In this document: in pieces, positions 8,161 to 15,273 of the stretch | Layout: each line of letters begins with the position of its first letter | Numbering within the stretch: the stretch's first letter is position 1 | Origin: Bifidobacteriaceae bacterium | GTDB taxonomy: Bacteria; Actinomycetota; Actinomycetes; Actinomycetales; WQXJ01 | Length of the DNA: 16,078 nt | Reading direction: 5' to 3' | Assembly (NCBI GenBank): GCA_031279575.1 | Contig: JAITIG010000106.1 | Coordinates: 1 to 16,078, forward strand | Position numbers and translations under genes: made by a program | The notes under the pieces: model-generated | Database searches by the model: none | The model's input: only the letters and a program-made list of their open reading frames with translations | What the model was told of the DNA's origin: nothing

Positions 8161-9390
8161 TCAAACTCCCTTCGCCAATCGGCCCGCGCCGGCGGCCACC
8201 ACTTCGGCGGCGCGCTGGCGGGCCCAGGCATCGGCCTGCCAAACTTGCCCCAGGGTAGGCCTGTCGCCTGGCCGCAGGCTGGAGGCGAACTGGGCCAGGA
8301 CCTCCCCCACGGTCTCGACAATTCCCAGGTAGCCGAGCCGGCCGCCCAGGAAGGCCGCCACCGCCACCTCGTTGGCGCCGCTGAGCACCGCCGGGTGCAG
8401 CGGCGAGGCCGCCAAAGCGGCCCGCGCCAAATCGATGGCCGGGAAAGTCGCGGCATCGACCGGCTCGAACGTCCAACTGGACTTCCCGGACCAATCGGCC
8501 GGGCGGATGGCGCCGGGCAGGCGCTCCGGCCAAGCCAGCGCCAAAGCGATCGGCAGCCTCATATCCGGCGGCGAGACCTGCGCCACCACCGCCCCGTCGG
8601 CGAACTGCACCATCGAGTGGACCATCGACTGGGGGTGGACCACCACCTCGATGCGGTCCGGCGGGATCTCAAACAGCAGGCTGGCCTCGATCAACTCCAG
8701 CGCCTTGTTGACCAGCGTGGAGGAGTTCACCGTCACCAGCGGCCCCATGGCCCAGGTCGGGTGGTCCAAGGCCTGGGCCGGGGTGACCGCCGCCAACTCA
8801 TCCCGGCGGCGGCCCCGGAAGGGGCCGCCGGAGGCGGTCAGAATCAGTTTTTCGACCTCGGCCGGCCGGCCGGCCCGCAAGCACTGGGCGATGGCCGAGT
8901 GCTCGGAGTCGACCGGCACAATCTGGCCCGGGCGCAGTTGGGCCGCTTTGACCAGGGCGCCGCCCACCACCAGCGACTCCTTGTTGGCCAGGGCCAGGCT
9001 GGCCCCGGCCGCCAGCGCCGCCAAGGTCGGCTCCAAACCGGCCGCGCCGGGGATGGCGTTCAACACCACGTCCGCCCCGGCGCCGGCGGCCTGGCAGGCG
9101 GCGCCCGGGCCGGCCAAAATCTCGGGCCTGGCCCCGGCCTGGACCCCCAAGGCGTCCAAGGCGCTGGCCAGCGGGGCTACCCCATCGGCCGCGGGCAGGG
9201 CGACCAAGGCCGGGCGCAGGCGCGCCACCTGGGCGGCCAGTTGGGCTGGGCGGGCCGCGCCAGCCGCCAAAGCCGCCACCGCGAAGCGCTCCGGGCGGGC
9301 CCGGACCACCTCGACCGCCTGCGCGCCGATGGACCCGGTCGACCCCAAGATCGCAACTGAGCGTTTACGCACTGGCCTATTGTGCCGCAC
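8161..9390 (-). CDS. dxr: 1-deoxy-D-xylulose 5-phosphate reductoisomerase
   Basis: Cytoplasmic NADPH- and metal-dependent enzyme that converts DXP to MEP, the first committed step of the MEP pathway. 409 residues. The NADPH-binding loop is GSTGSIG (16-22). Conserved segments follow in order: ANKESLVVGG, PVDSEHSAIAQCL (metal-binding Asp and Glu), LTASGGPFR, HPTWAMGPLVTVNSSTLVNK and VVHPQSMVHSMVQFADG. No key motif is missing. GTG 9390 is chosen because TAGTTT (9397-9402) ends 6 nt before it, a leaderless arrangement; an in-frame GTG at 9372 is possible. The stop overlaps the ribosome site of rseP. It diverges from the PH-domain gene with only 18 bp between the chosen starts. Confidence 0.97.
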   Translation of the reverse strand: MRHNRPVRKRSVAILGSTGSIGAQAVEVVRARPERFAVAALAAGAARPAQLAAQVARLRPALVALPAADGVAPLASALDALGVQAGARPEILAGPGAACQAAGAGADVVLNAIPGAAGLEPTLAALAAGASLALANKESLVVGGALVKAAQLRPGQIVPVDSEHSAIAQCLRAGRPAEVEKLILTASGGPFRGRRRDELAAVTPAQALDHPTWAMGPLVTVNSSTLVNKALELIEASLLFEIPPDRIEVVVHPQSMVHSMVQFADGAVVAQVSPPDMRLPIALALAWPERLPGAIRPADWSGKSSWTFEPVDAATFPAIDLARAALAASPLHPAVLSGANEVAVAAFLGGRLGYLGIVETVGEVLAQFASSLRPGDRPTLGQVWQADAWARQRAAEVVAAGAGRLAKGV

Positions 9391-9396
9391 TGGTCC

Positions 9397-9402
9397 AAAC
9401 TA
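9397..9402 (-). promoter_or_regulatory. Probable -10 box of dxr (leaderless start)
   Basis: On the minus strand TAGTTT fits TAnnnT and is followed by six nt and then GTG 9390. No ribosome site precedes the GTG. Confidence 0.45.
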
Positions 9403-9408
9403 GGGGTC

Positions 9409-9984
9409 ATGGCATTCAACCAGTCCGAACTCGCCGCCGGCGAATACGTTGTGTTCCACGCCCGAGCCCATTGGAAGGTGCTGGTGGCGCCAGTGCTGGT
9501 GTTCCTGGTGGCGATAGCGGGCTGGGGCCTGCTGTGGGCCTATGCGATCTCAGCCGACCCAGGCTGGCGCTGGGCCCGCTGGACGGTGGCCGGCCTGGCC
9601 CTGATCGCGGTGGCGGTTTGGACGGCGGCGCCGCTGGTGCGCTGGGCCTGCCGCACCGACACCTTGACCAACTACCGGCTGATCTCGCGCGAAGGCGTGT
9701 TCAAACGCGAGGGGCGGGACATCCCGATGGACCGGGTCCACGCCGTCTCCTACCAGCAGAGCTTGATCGAGCGGCTGCTGGGGGCGGGCACGCTGCACGT
9801 CCAAACCGCCGCCCAGCAATCAGACGTCGCCTTGGACGATGTCGCGCATGTCAAGCGCCGCCAGCTGCAGATCAACGAGCAGTTGCTGGACCGGGACTTC
9901 ACCGCGGTGGCGCCGGACTCGGCCGACGGGCGCGCCGCCGAGGACGCCTCAGGCCGCTTCGACCAGGACGATGCCGCCGGGTGA
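9409..9984 (+). CDS. PH-domain (YdbS/DUF304-like, bPH_2) membrane protein
   Basis: Predicted inner-membrane protein of 191 residues. Two hydrophobic segments (about 23-46 and 58-79) are followed by a bacterial PH domain with the family pattern TLTNYRLISREGVFKREGRDIPMDRVHAVSYQQSLIERLLGAG, split over 85-127, ending near LHVQTAA. The C-terminus (from about 165) is acidic and probably disordered. The family is common in actinobacteria and its function is mostly unknown. ATG 9409 is chosen because the protein then begins MAFNQSELAAGE; AGGGG lies only 2 nt before it, too close for an ideal ribosome site. GTG 9382 is an alternative that would overlap the start of dxr. TATTGT at 9378-9383 might be its -10. 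Confidence 0.85.
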   Translation: MAFNQSELAAGEYVVFHARAHWKVLVAPVLVFLVAIAGWGLLWAYAISADPGWRWARWTVAGLALIAVAVWTAAPLVRWACRTDTLTNYRLISREGVFKREGRDIPMDRVHAVSYQQSLIERLLGAGTLHVQTAAQQSDVALDDVAHVKRRQLQINEQLLDRDFTAVAPDSADGRAAEDASGRFDQDDAAG

Positions 9985-10367
9985 CGCCTGCGGGCTGGGG
10001 ACGCGACATAGCGCCCGGCCCCCAGCCAGGCCGCCGAATCCCCGCCAGCCAGAAAAACGCGCCATGCAATCCAAGCCCCACCTGCGCGAACACCCCTGGT
10101 TTCGAGGCCGGCGTGGCGGCTTTGGACGCGCTGGCCGAGGCCTTGGCCGGCCTGCGGGCGGACCTGCCGGCCGGACCCTGCCGCTGAGTCCGCCGGGGCC
10201 GGGGCTCAGATCCGCTTGGGGGAGACCTCCGCCACGCCGTACCTGGAGCGATCCCCGCGTTCCAGCGCGATGAGAACTGCTTCTTGGCCCCCTGGGCGGC
10301 CGCCGAGGCCGCCCGGGCCGGGCGGTGGCCGATGGCGCGGCCCCGCCAGGCGCTCGGCGCGGGCGGG
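9985..10367. other. 383-bp stretch without a clear gene; possible degraded coding remnant
   Basis: No convincing intact gene is present. From ATG 10064 a frame reads MQSKPHLREHPWFRGRR. A shift of frame near 10100 gives a protein-like run, GFEAGVAALDALAEALAGLR, which stops at about 10187. The two parts look like one short coding sequence broken by a frameshift, but I recognise no family and composition alone could give this impression. The stretch also holds the hairpin at 10291-10317. Confidence 0.3.
10291..10317 (-). terminator. Strong GC hairpin downstream of the hydrolase gene
   Basis: GGGCGGCC (10294-10301) and GGCCGCCC (10307-10314) form a perfect 8-bp stem with a 5-nt loop, extended by a T-G wobble and two more C-G pairs. 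It lies about 50-77 nt past the hydrolase stop. No T-run follows on the minus strand, so it would be a U-less terminator or simply an RNA-stabilising hairpin. Confidence 0.35.
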
Positions 10368-11336
10368 TCAGCCGGGCGGGCCAGGGGCGAGGGACTTGAG
10401 GATCTGGTGGACCTCGGCCTGCCAGGCCCGCGCCTGGGGCAGCGCCGCCGTGTAGCAGGAGCTGTCGTGGGTTTGGCCGGCGAACAGGCGCAGGCGGGTT
10501 TCGACTCCGGCCGCCGCCAGGCGGGCGGCGTAGGCCTCCGCGTCGCCGCGCAGCAGGTCGAACTCGGCGGCGAAGATGTGGGCCGGCGGCAGGCCGGCCA
10601 GGTCCGGGGCCAGCAGGGGCGAGGCGTACGGCTCGCCTGCCAGGGAAACATCCCCCAGGTAGTCGCGCGCGATCTGCCGCAGGCCGCGGGCCACCAAGGC
10701 GGGCGGCGCGCCCATCCGCCAGGCCGCCCGGCGCGACAGGTGGGCGCCGGTCAAATCGAGGGCGGGCACCTCAAGCAGTTGGAAGAGCGGCGCCTGCCCG
10801 CCCCGGTCGCGGTTCATCAAGGCCACCGCCGCCGCCAGGTTGGCCCCCGAGGAGGCCCCGCCCAGGGCGATCCGCGCCGGGTCCACCCCGACTCGCCGGC
10901 CGGCCGCCCGCAGCCAGTCCAAGGCGGCCAGCCCCTGCTCCAGCGCCTGCGGGTAGGGGTGCTCGGGGGCCAGGGCGTAGTCGACGGCGGCGATGACGCA
11001 GCCGGCCTGGCCGGCTCTGGCCCGGTTGAGGCGGTCGACGCTGGCGAAGTCGAGGCCGCCCTGCCGAAACGCGCCGCCGAAGAACGTCAGCAAGGCGCCC
11101 CGGGAGCGCTCGCCAGGCGGGCTGTAGAGGCGCACCCGGAAGCTGGCGCGGCGGGGCGCCGGGACCTCGAAGTCCCGCCGGGCGATGCCCGGCGGGGGCG
11201 GGCTGATCAGCCCCGCCGCCACCTCGCGGTCCACCAGGGCGGCCTGCTCGCGCCAGGCGGCGGGGTCTTTGGCGGGTTTGCCCGCCAGGCGCCGGGCGCG
11301 CCGCTGGGCCTGCTTGATGACGGGATCGATTGGCAT
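10368..11336 (-). CDS. Alpha/beta-hydrolase, hormone-sensitive-lipase (family IV) esterase type
   Basis: Predicted cytoplasmic esterase or related hydrolase of 322 residues without a signal peptide. The family IV block YALAPEHPYPQALEQG (120-135) is clear. The nucleophile elbow is GASSG with Ser162, the acid is Asp260 (EFDLLRGDAEAY) and the base is His290 (GQTHD), so the catalytic triad looks complete. The oxyanion motif normally HGGGF reads FGGAF (86-90), losing the His and one Gly. ATG 11336 has AAGGAG (11342-11347) with 5-nt spacing. It begins 32 nt after the MFS stop, so the pair forms an operon, presumably under the LacI regulator. The context suggests it cleaves the imported substrate. 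Substrate unknown. Confidence 0.85.
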   Translation of the reverse strand: MPIDPVIKQAQRRARRLAGKPAKDPAAWREQAALVDREVAAGLISPPPPGIARRDFEVPAPRRASFRVRLYSPPGERSRGALLTFFGGAFRQGGLDFASVDRLNRARAGQAGCVIAAVDYALAPEHPYPQALEQGLAALDWLRAAGRRVGVDPARIALGGASSGANLAAAVALMNRDRGGQAPLFQLLEVPALDLTGAHLSRRAAWRMGAPPALVARGLRQIARDYLGDVSLAGEPYASPLLAPDLAGLPPAHIFAAEFDLLRGDAEAYAARLAAAGVETRLRLFAGQTHDSSCYTAALPQARAWQAEVHQILKSLAPGPPG

Positions 11337-11368
11337 GCCGGCTCCTTCGCGGGGGGCTCGCGCCCAGC

Positions 11369-12598
11369 CTATTTGACCGATTTGATGGGGAGCACCAGGA
11401 CTATTCCGGCCACCGCCGCCAAGCCGGCGAAGACATACAGGCCCTGGTACCCGGCCAAGCTGATGACCAGCGCCGCCAAGCCGGGGGCCAGCACCTGGCC
11501 GCCCGCCTGGGCGATGTTCAAGATGCCGAGTTGCTGGCCGGAGTCCGCCGCCGAGACCAGCACCTGGGTCATCAAAGCCTGGTCCACCGCCAGGTAGGCG
11601 CCGAAGCCAAGCCCGGCGATCACCAGCGAGACCACCAGCGCGCCCACCGTGGGGCTGGCCAACGGCACCAGGACGGAGACCCCGATCAGCCCCGAGGCGG
11701 CGATCACCACCGGTTTGCGCCGCCCCAGGCGGTCGGAGATCCAGCCGCCGGGGACAATCGAGACCAGGATCGCCCCCAGCAGCGCCGCCGAGGCCAGCGG
11801 GTAGAAGCCGGCGGCGGCCTGCTTGCTCAGGCCGCAGTAGTCCTGCAGCAGGTAGAGCAGGAAGGAGTAGATCCCCCAAAAGCCCGCGATTATCACCAGG
11901 CGGGCCGCGAACACCCAGGCGAAGTCGGGGTGGCGGCGAGGCGAGACCCAGAAGGAGGCCGCCACCTGGCGCCAGCTGCGCGCGGCGGGGCGGGGCAGCC
12001 GCCGCGAGTCGCGCCTGAGCCCGATGCCGAGCGGCACCCCCACCGCGGCGGCGAAGGCGGCGCAGGCCCAGAACCCGGTTTGGAGCTGGGAGGCGAAGAC
12101 TGAGACGGCCACCACCCCGCCCAGCACGCCGAGGTAGGCGCCCGCGCCGCCCAGGGCCGACATCACGCCGCGCCGCTCGACCGGCGTGCGGTCGGCCACG
12201 ATGGCGCTCAGCGGGGCGGCGAACATCGAGTAGCAGATCTGGACCCCGCAGGCGGCCGCCAAGATGATCGCGAACTGCCTGCTCGCCCCCAGCAGGCCGA
12301 TGCAGCAGGCCAGCGCCGCCACCCCGCCGGCGATCCAGGGGGCGCGCCGCCCCCAGCGCGTCCGCGTCCTGTCCGAGGCGGCCCCGAACAGCGGTTGGGC
12401 GATGATGGCGCAAGTCGCCGCCAGCGTGCCGACCAGCCCGTAGTGGGCGACTTTGGTCGCCGGGTCGAGTTCTTGCAGCCACAGCGGCAGCAGGTAGGTG
12501 GCGGCGGCCCCGTTGGCCATGTTGACCACCAGTTGCAGGCCGAAGTAAACGGCCATCAGCGGGCCCAGCCGGACGGGCGCGGGATAGGGGCTGGTCAT
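11369..12598 (-). CDS. MFS transporter, GPH/SLC45-like sugar transporter
   Basis: Inner-membrane transporter of 409 residues with about 12 predicted hydrophobic segments. The loop 2-3 signature is FGAASDRTRTRWGRRAPWI (71-89), a form typical of glycoside-pentoside-hexuronide and SLC45-like sugar carriers. The matching motif in the second half is GGWISDRLGRRKPVV. ATG 12598 has GAGGAAGG (12606-12613) 7 nt upstream. A -10-like TATACT on the minus strand at 12623-12628 overlaps the palindromic operator. It is first in a two-gene operon with the hydrolase and divergent from the LacI gene, which points to import of an inducing sugar, glycoside or ester. The exact substrate cannot be told from sequence. 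Confidence 0.88.
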   Translation of the reverse strand: MTSPYPAPVRLGPLMAVYFGLQLVVNMANGAAATYLLPLWLQELDPATKVAHYGLVGTLAATCAIIAQPLFGAASDRTRTRWGRRAPWIAGGVAALACCIGLLGASRQFAIILAAACGVQICYSMFAAPLSAIVADRTPVERRGVMSALGGAGAYLGVLGGVVAVSVFASQLQTGFWACAAFAAAVGVPLGIGLRRDSRRLPRPAARSWRQVAASFWVSPRRHPDFAWVFAARLVIIAGFWGIYSFLLYLLQDYCGLSKQAAAGFYPLASAALLGAILVSIVPGGWISDRLGRRKPVVIAASGLIGVSVLVPLASPTVGALVVSLVIAGLGFGAYLAVDQALMTQVLVSAADSGQQLGILNIAQAGGQVLAPGLAALVISLAGYQGLYVFAGLAAVAGIVLVLPIKSVK

Positions 12599-12627
12599 TG
12601 GCAGGCCTTCCTCGGACTGTCTAGTAT
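12598..12627 (+). promoter_or_regulatory. Possible promoter of the LacI-family gene
   Basis: TTGGCA (12598-12603) and TAGTAT (12622-12627) are separated by 18 bp and lead into ATG 12659. TATAGT at 12625-12630 is an alternative -10. The palindrome at 12628-12647 lies directly after it, over the expected transcription start. Confidence 0.45.
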
Positions 12628-12647
12628 AGTGCTTTCATAAAAGCACT
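12628..12647. promoter_or_regulatory. Palindromic operator in the MFS/LacI divergent promoter
   Basis: Arms AGTGCTTT (12628-12635) and AAAGCACT (12640-12647) are a perfect 8-bp inverted repeat around CATA. In this GC-rich window such an AT-containing palindrome stands out. It lies between the two divergent starts and adjoins -10 boxes on both strands, which is where a LacI-family repressor would control both itself and the MFS-hydrolase operon. I noticed no second copy in the window. Confidence 0.75.
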
Positions 12648-12658
12648 TAGGAGAGCAT

Positions 12659-13699
12659 ATGGGATCGCCACCGGGCCCGCAACCGGGCTTGGCCGCCGCC
12701 GGCGGCAAACACCCCACCATCTACGATGTGGCGACGCGGGCGGGCGTCTCCATCGGGACCGTCTCCAGGGCGCTGAACAGCCCCGCCAAGGTGGCCGAGG
12801 CCACCCGCCAGCGAGTCCTCGGCGCCGTGCGCGAACTGCGGTTTGAGCCGAAGGAGGCCGCCACCTCCCGGGCCCGCCGCTCCAGCGGGCGGATAGGGGT
12901 GTTCGCGCCGTTCTCGGCCTACCCCTCGTTTGCCGAGCGGCTCAACGGCATCCTCACCGCCCGCCCCCAGCGCCGCGCCGAAGTCGTGGTCTTCGACGTC
13001 CAATCCGCCGCCGAGTCCGCCCACACGCTGGAAAGCCTGCCGCCGCTGCGCTGCCTCGACGGGGTCATAGTGATGTCCGTGCCAATCAGCCCGCAAGTCG
13101 CCGCCGCCCTCCAGGAGGGCCGCCTGCCGGCGGTGTTTGTCGACGTCGAGGGCACACCCTTCCCCAGCGTCAGGGCGGACGACCACCTGGGCGGCGAACT
13201 GGCCGCCGGCGCCCTGGCCGAGGCCGGGCTGACCCGGTTCGCCTTCCTCGGCCACCGCCAAGCCCGGGCCGACTTCGCCTCGCCCTCCCGGCGCCGCCTG
13301 GAAGGCTTCCAAGCCGGGCTGGCCGCCCGCGCTCTCAGCCTCGACCAGTCCGCCACAGCCCTGACCGGCCGCTCCTTCGATGAGGCGGTGGCGGCGGCCA
13401 CCGGCCTGCTGGCCGGCGCCGACGGGCCCATCGGCGTCTTCGCCCACACCGACGAGTTGGCCGCCGCCTGCCACCTGGCGGCCCGCCGCCTCGGCCGGCG
13501 CATACCGCAAGAGGTCGGCATCGTCGGCTTCGACGACTCGGCCATCGCCGCCGCGCTCGACCTCACCACCATCCGCCAACCGCTGCGCGAGACCGGGGCC
13601 TGGGCTCTGCGCACCCTGGCGGCCCTGATCGAGCAACCGGCGGCGGCGCCGCCGTCGCTGACACTGCCGGTCAGGTTGGTGCGGCGCGGCTCCGCCTAG
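12659..13699 (+). CDS. LacI-family transcriptional regulator
   Basis: DNA-binding repressor of 346 residues that probably senses a sugar-type ligand. The helix-turn-helix is at about 20-40 (TIYDVATRAGVSIGTVSRAL), followed by hinge residues 64-79 and a periplasmic-binding-protein-like sensor domain (IGVFAPFSAYP onward; IPQEVGIVGFDDSAIA near the end). Aligned without gaps to E. coli LacI, the hinge Leu56 equivalent is Arg71 and the Asn50 equivalent is Lys65, both unusual. The 16 residues before the DNA-binding helix are a Gly/Pro/Ala leader. ATG 12659 has AGGAG at 12649-12653 with 5-nt spacing. The palindrome just upstream suggests autoregulation and control of the divergent MFS-hydrolase operon. 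Confidence 0.95.
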   Translation: MGSPPGPQPGLAAAGGKHPTIYDVATRAGVSIGTVSRALNSPAKVAEATRQRVLGAVRELRFEPKEAATSRARRSSGRIGVFAPFSAYPSFAERLNGILTARPQRRAEVVVFDVQSAAESAHTLESLPPLRCLDGVIVMSVPISPQVAAALQEGRLPAVFVDVEGTPFPSVRADDHLGGELAAGALAEAGLTRFAFLGHRQARADFASPSRRRLEGFQAGLAARALSLDQSATALTGRSFDEAVAAATGLLAGADGPIGVFAHTDELAAACHLAARRLGRRIPQEVGIVGFDDSAIAAALDLTTIRQPLRETGAWALRTLAALIEQPAAAPPSLTLPVRLVRRGSA

Positions 13700-13841
13700 C
13701 CGGCGGCGGAGGCCAAGCAGCGGATGCGCCCACCGGGCCAGGACTGGCCGGCGGCGGGCGCGGCGCCCGTCAGGGGCGGCTCGCCACGGCGCCCAGCGAC
13801 GGCTTGAGGCTTAGGTCCGGGCGGATCGCAGCCCCGCGGGG

Positions 13842-13847
13842 TAACCT
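13842..13847 (+). promoter_or_regulatory. Possible -10 box for the glycosyltransferase gene
   Basis: TAACCT fits TAnnnT and would give a leader of roughly 55 nt before ATG 13908. No -35 is recognisable. The rest of the LacI-to-glycosyltransferase gap (13700-13907) shows only a GC-rich inverted repeat, CGGGCGC/GCGCCCG, near 13755-13769. Confidence 0.25.
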
Positions 13848-13907
13848 CTTGGGGCGGGATGCCCGCGCCGCGACCCGCGGGCCAGCCACACCCAGGATGG
13901 AAGCCAC

Positions 13908-14969
13908 ATGAAAATTGCGATCAGGTACTCCGGCCTCGCCATCGAGCCCGATGGCGCCGTGGGCGGCCACGGCGCGGGCGACACGCTGGTGCGCCGGCTG
14001 CTCAGGGTGTTCCCCGGCGCAGAGCTGATCGCGCCGCAGATCCACCGCTACGCCGATTTCGACGCGGTCCCACTGGAAATGGTGGACGCGGACAACACCG
14101 TGGTCATCAACATGGACGTGATCGACTCCACGGCCGTGTGGCAGACCCTCAAAGACAACTCCCCCAGCGGCGCCGCCCCCAAGGTGATGAACTTCATGTG
14201 GTGGAACTGGACCCGCTACGAGACGACCGTGGAATTGGCCACCTTGTCGCTCAGCTGCGCCTTGTTCCCCACCTTCGCCAACTCGGAGCGCACCGCCAAA
14301 GCCATCCACGAGTACGTCCACCGCTGGACAGTGCGCCCCCTGGCGGAGCGGGCCCGGGTCTCCTGGGTCAACTTGGGCATCCGCTTGGAGCACGTCCAGC
14401 CGCGCCAGGAGCCGGAGCGCCCGGTGGTGCTCTACCCGGCCATCTACATGTCGGAGCGCAAACGGCCCCAGCTGTTCATCGACATCGTCTCCAAGGTGGC
14501 CAAGAAGGCGCCGATCCGGGTCGAAGCCCGCCTGACCGAGCAGCACCTGGTGTCGCCGCAGGCCATGGCGCTGTCCCGCAACAAGTGGGCCTGGGTCGGC
14601 CCGCTCACCCCCGGCCGGCAGCAATACTGGGAGGCGCTGGCCTCAACCACCGCCTTCTTGGCCACCGCGCGCGAGGAGACCTACGGGCTGGAGTACATCG
14701 AAGCCCTGCTGGCGGGGGCTGTGGGCGTGCTGCCGGACCTGGCCTGGGCGCACGCCATCGTGCCGCGGGGCTACCCGTTCTTCTACAACACCCCGGCCGA
14801 GGCCGAGGCCTTGCTGCTGCGCGCCGTCACCGAGACCGCCGCCTGCCGGGCGGAGTTGGACGCCGCGGCCGGCGGCTCTTTCGCCGACTGGCTGGCCGCC
14901 CACCACAACGACGACGCCTTCGAGACCTCCATCGCCGAACACGTCCACCGCTGGTTCCCCGAAGCCTGA
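13908..14969 (+). CDS. GT-B fold glycosyltransferase (GT4-like)
   Basis: Predicted cytoplasmic glycosyltransferase of 353 residues. The N-terminus MKIAIRYSGLAIEPDGAVGGHGAGDTL has the glycine-rich first loop typical of GT-B enzymes (shown only as residues, 1-27 region: GGHGAGDTL at 19-27). The C-terminal nucleotide-sugar half carries VVLYPAIYMSERKRPQLFID and the E-x7-E motif at Glu257-Glu265 (EETYGLEYIEALLAGAVGVL), a hallmark of GT4-type retaining enzymes. No signal peptide or membrane segment is visible. ATG 13908 is preceded by GGAAG at 13899-13903. It stands alone, without neighbouring glycan-assembly genes in the window, so acceptor and product are unknown; a surface glycan or glycoprotein role is only suggested by the adjacent surface-protein gene. 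Confidence 0.7.
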   Translation: MKIAIRYSGLAIEPDGAVGGHGAGDTLVRRLLRVFPGAELIAPQIHRYADFDAVPLEMVDADNTVVINMDVIDSTAVWQTLKDNSPSGAAPKVMNFMWWNWTRYETTVELATLSLSCALFPTFANSERTAKAIHEYVHRWTVRPLAERARVSWVNLGIRLEHVQPRQEPERPVVLYPAIYMSERKRPQLFIDIVSKVAKKAPIRVEARLTEQHLVSPQAMALSRNKWAWVGPLTPGRQQYWEALASTTAFLATAREETYGLEYIEALLAGAVGVLPDLAWAHAIVPRGYPFFYNTPAEAEALLLRAVTETAACRAELDAAAGGSFADWLAAHHNDDAFETSIAEHVHRWFPEA

Positions 14970-15155
14970 CCCCGCCCCCGCCCGGCCCGGCGCGCCCGAC
15001 CGGCCGACCAGCGCAAACGCAGGGCCCGCCGGGGCCCGCGCCGCCCTCGCGACAGGCCGGGGGGAGCACGATGCCGCCGGGCCGCCTTGGCGCGGCAGGC
15101 CGCCTGCGACCGGGCGGCGCCGGGCGGACGGACGGGGCCGGGGGGTCAAGGCATC
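14970..15155. other. GC-rich intergenic stretch after the glycosyltransferase gene
   Basis: No gene or clear regulatory site is visible here. A short hairpin, GGGCCC-GCCG-GGGCCC, near 15023-15038 has no T-run and is at best a weak terminator candidate. Confidence 0.4.
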
Positions 15156-15184
15156 TTGATTGGGGGGGATGGGATTGGTAAAGT
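15156..15184 (+). promoter_or_regulatory. Promoter of the secreted discoidin/PKD gene, with a G7 spacer
   Basis: TTGATT (15156-15161) and TAAAGT (15179-15184) are separated by exactly 17 bp, and TGG directly before the -10 gives an extended -10. The spacer is almost all G, starting with seven consecutive G (15162-15168) and another GGG at 15171-15173. Transcription would start near 15191, leaving a leader of about 83 nt before ATG 15274. Confidence 0.65.
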
Positions 15185-15273
15185 TCTTGAAAACCGCCGC
15201 GCCCCCTGCGGTCGCTTGCCGATCTGCCCGTCTGCCCCGTGCGGGTGAAGCTCGAAAGGACTGTGAGGTCGCC

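Noticed and set aside
6699..8456. A longer rseP frame beginning at 8456
   Set aside because: The extra N-terminal residues overlap the dxr C-terminus in another frame. ATG 8156 has its own ribosome site and begins directly with the TM1/HELGH segment.
10145..10172. GGCCGGC/GCCGGCC inverted repeat as a terminator for the PH-domain gene
   Set aside because: It has a 14-nt loop, no T-run, and lies about 160 nt beyond the stop; short GC palindromes of this kind are expected here by chance.
10368..12482. A 704-residue frame fusing the hydrolase to an upstream extension
   Set aside because: The extension overlaps the real MFS gene in another frame and is not protein-like. ATG 11336 has a good AAGGAG site, so the hydrolase starts there.
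13755..13769. Terminator between the LacI and glycosyltransferase genes
   Set aside because: CGGGCGC/GCGCCCG pairs well but the loop is a single base and there is no T-run, so it is likely chance GC symmetry.
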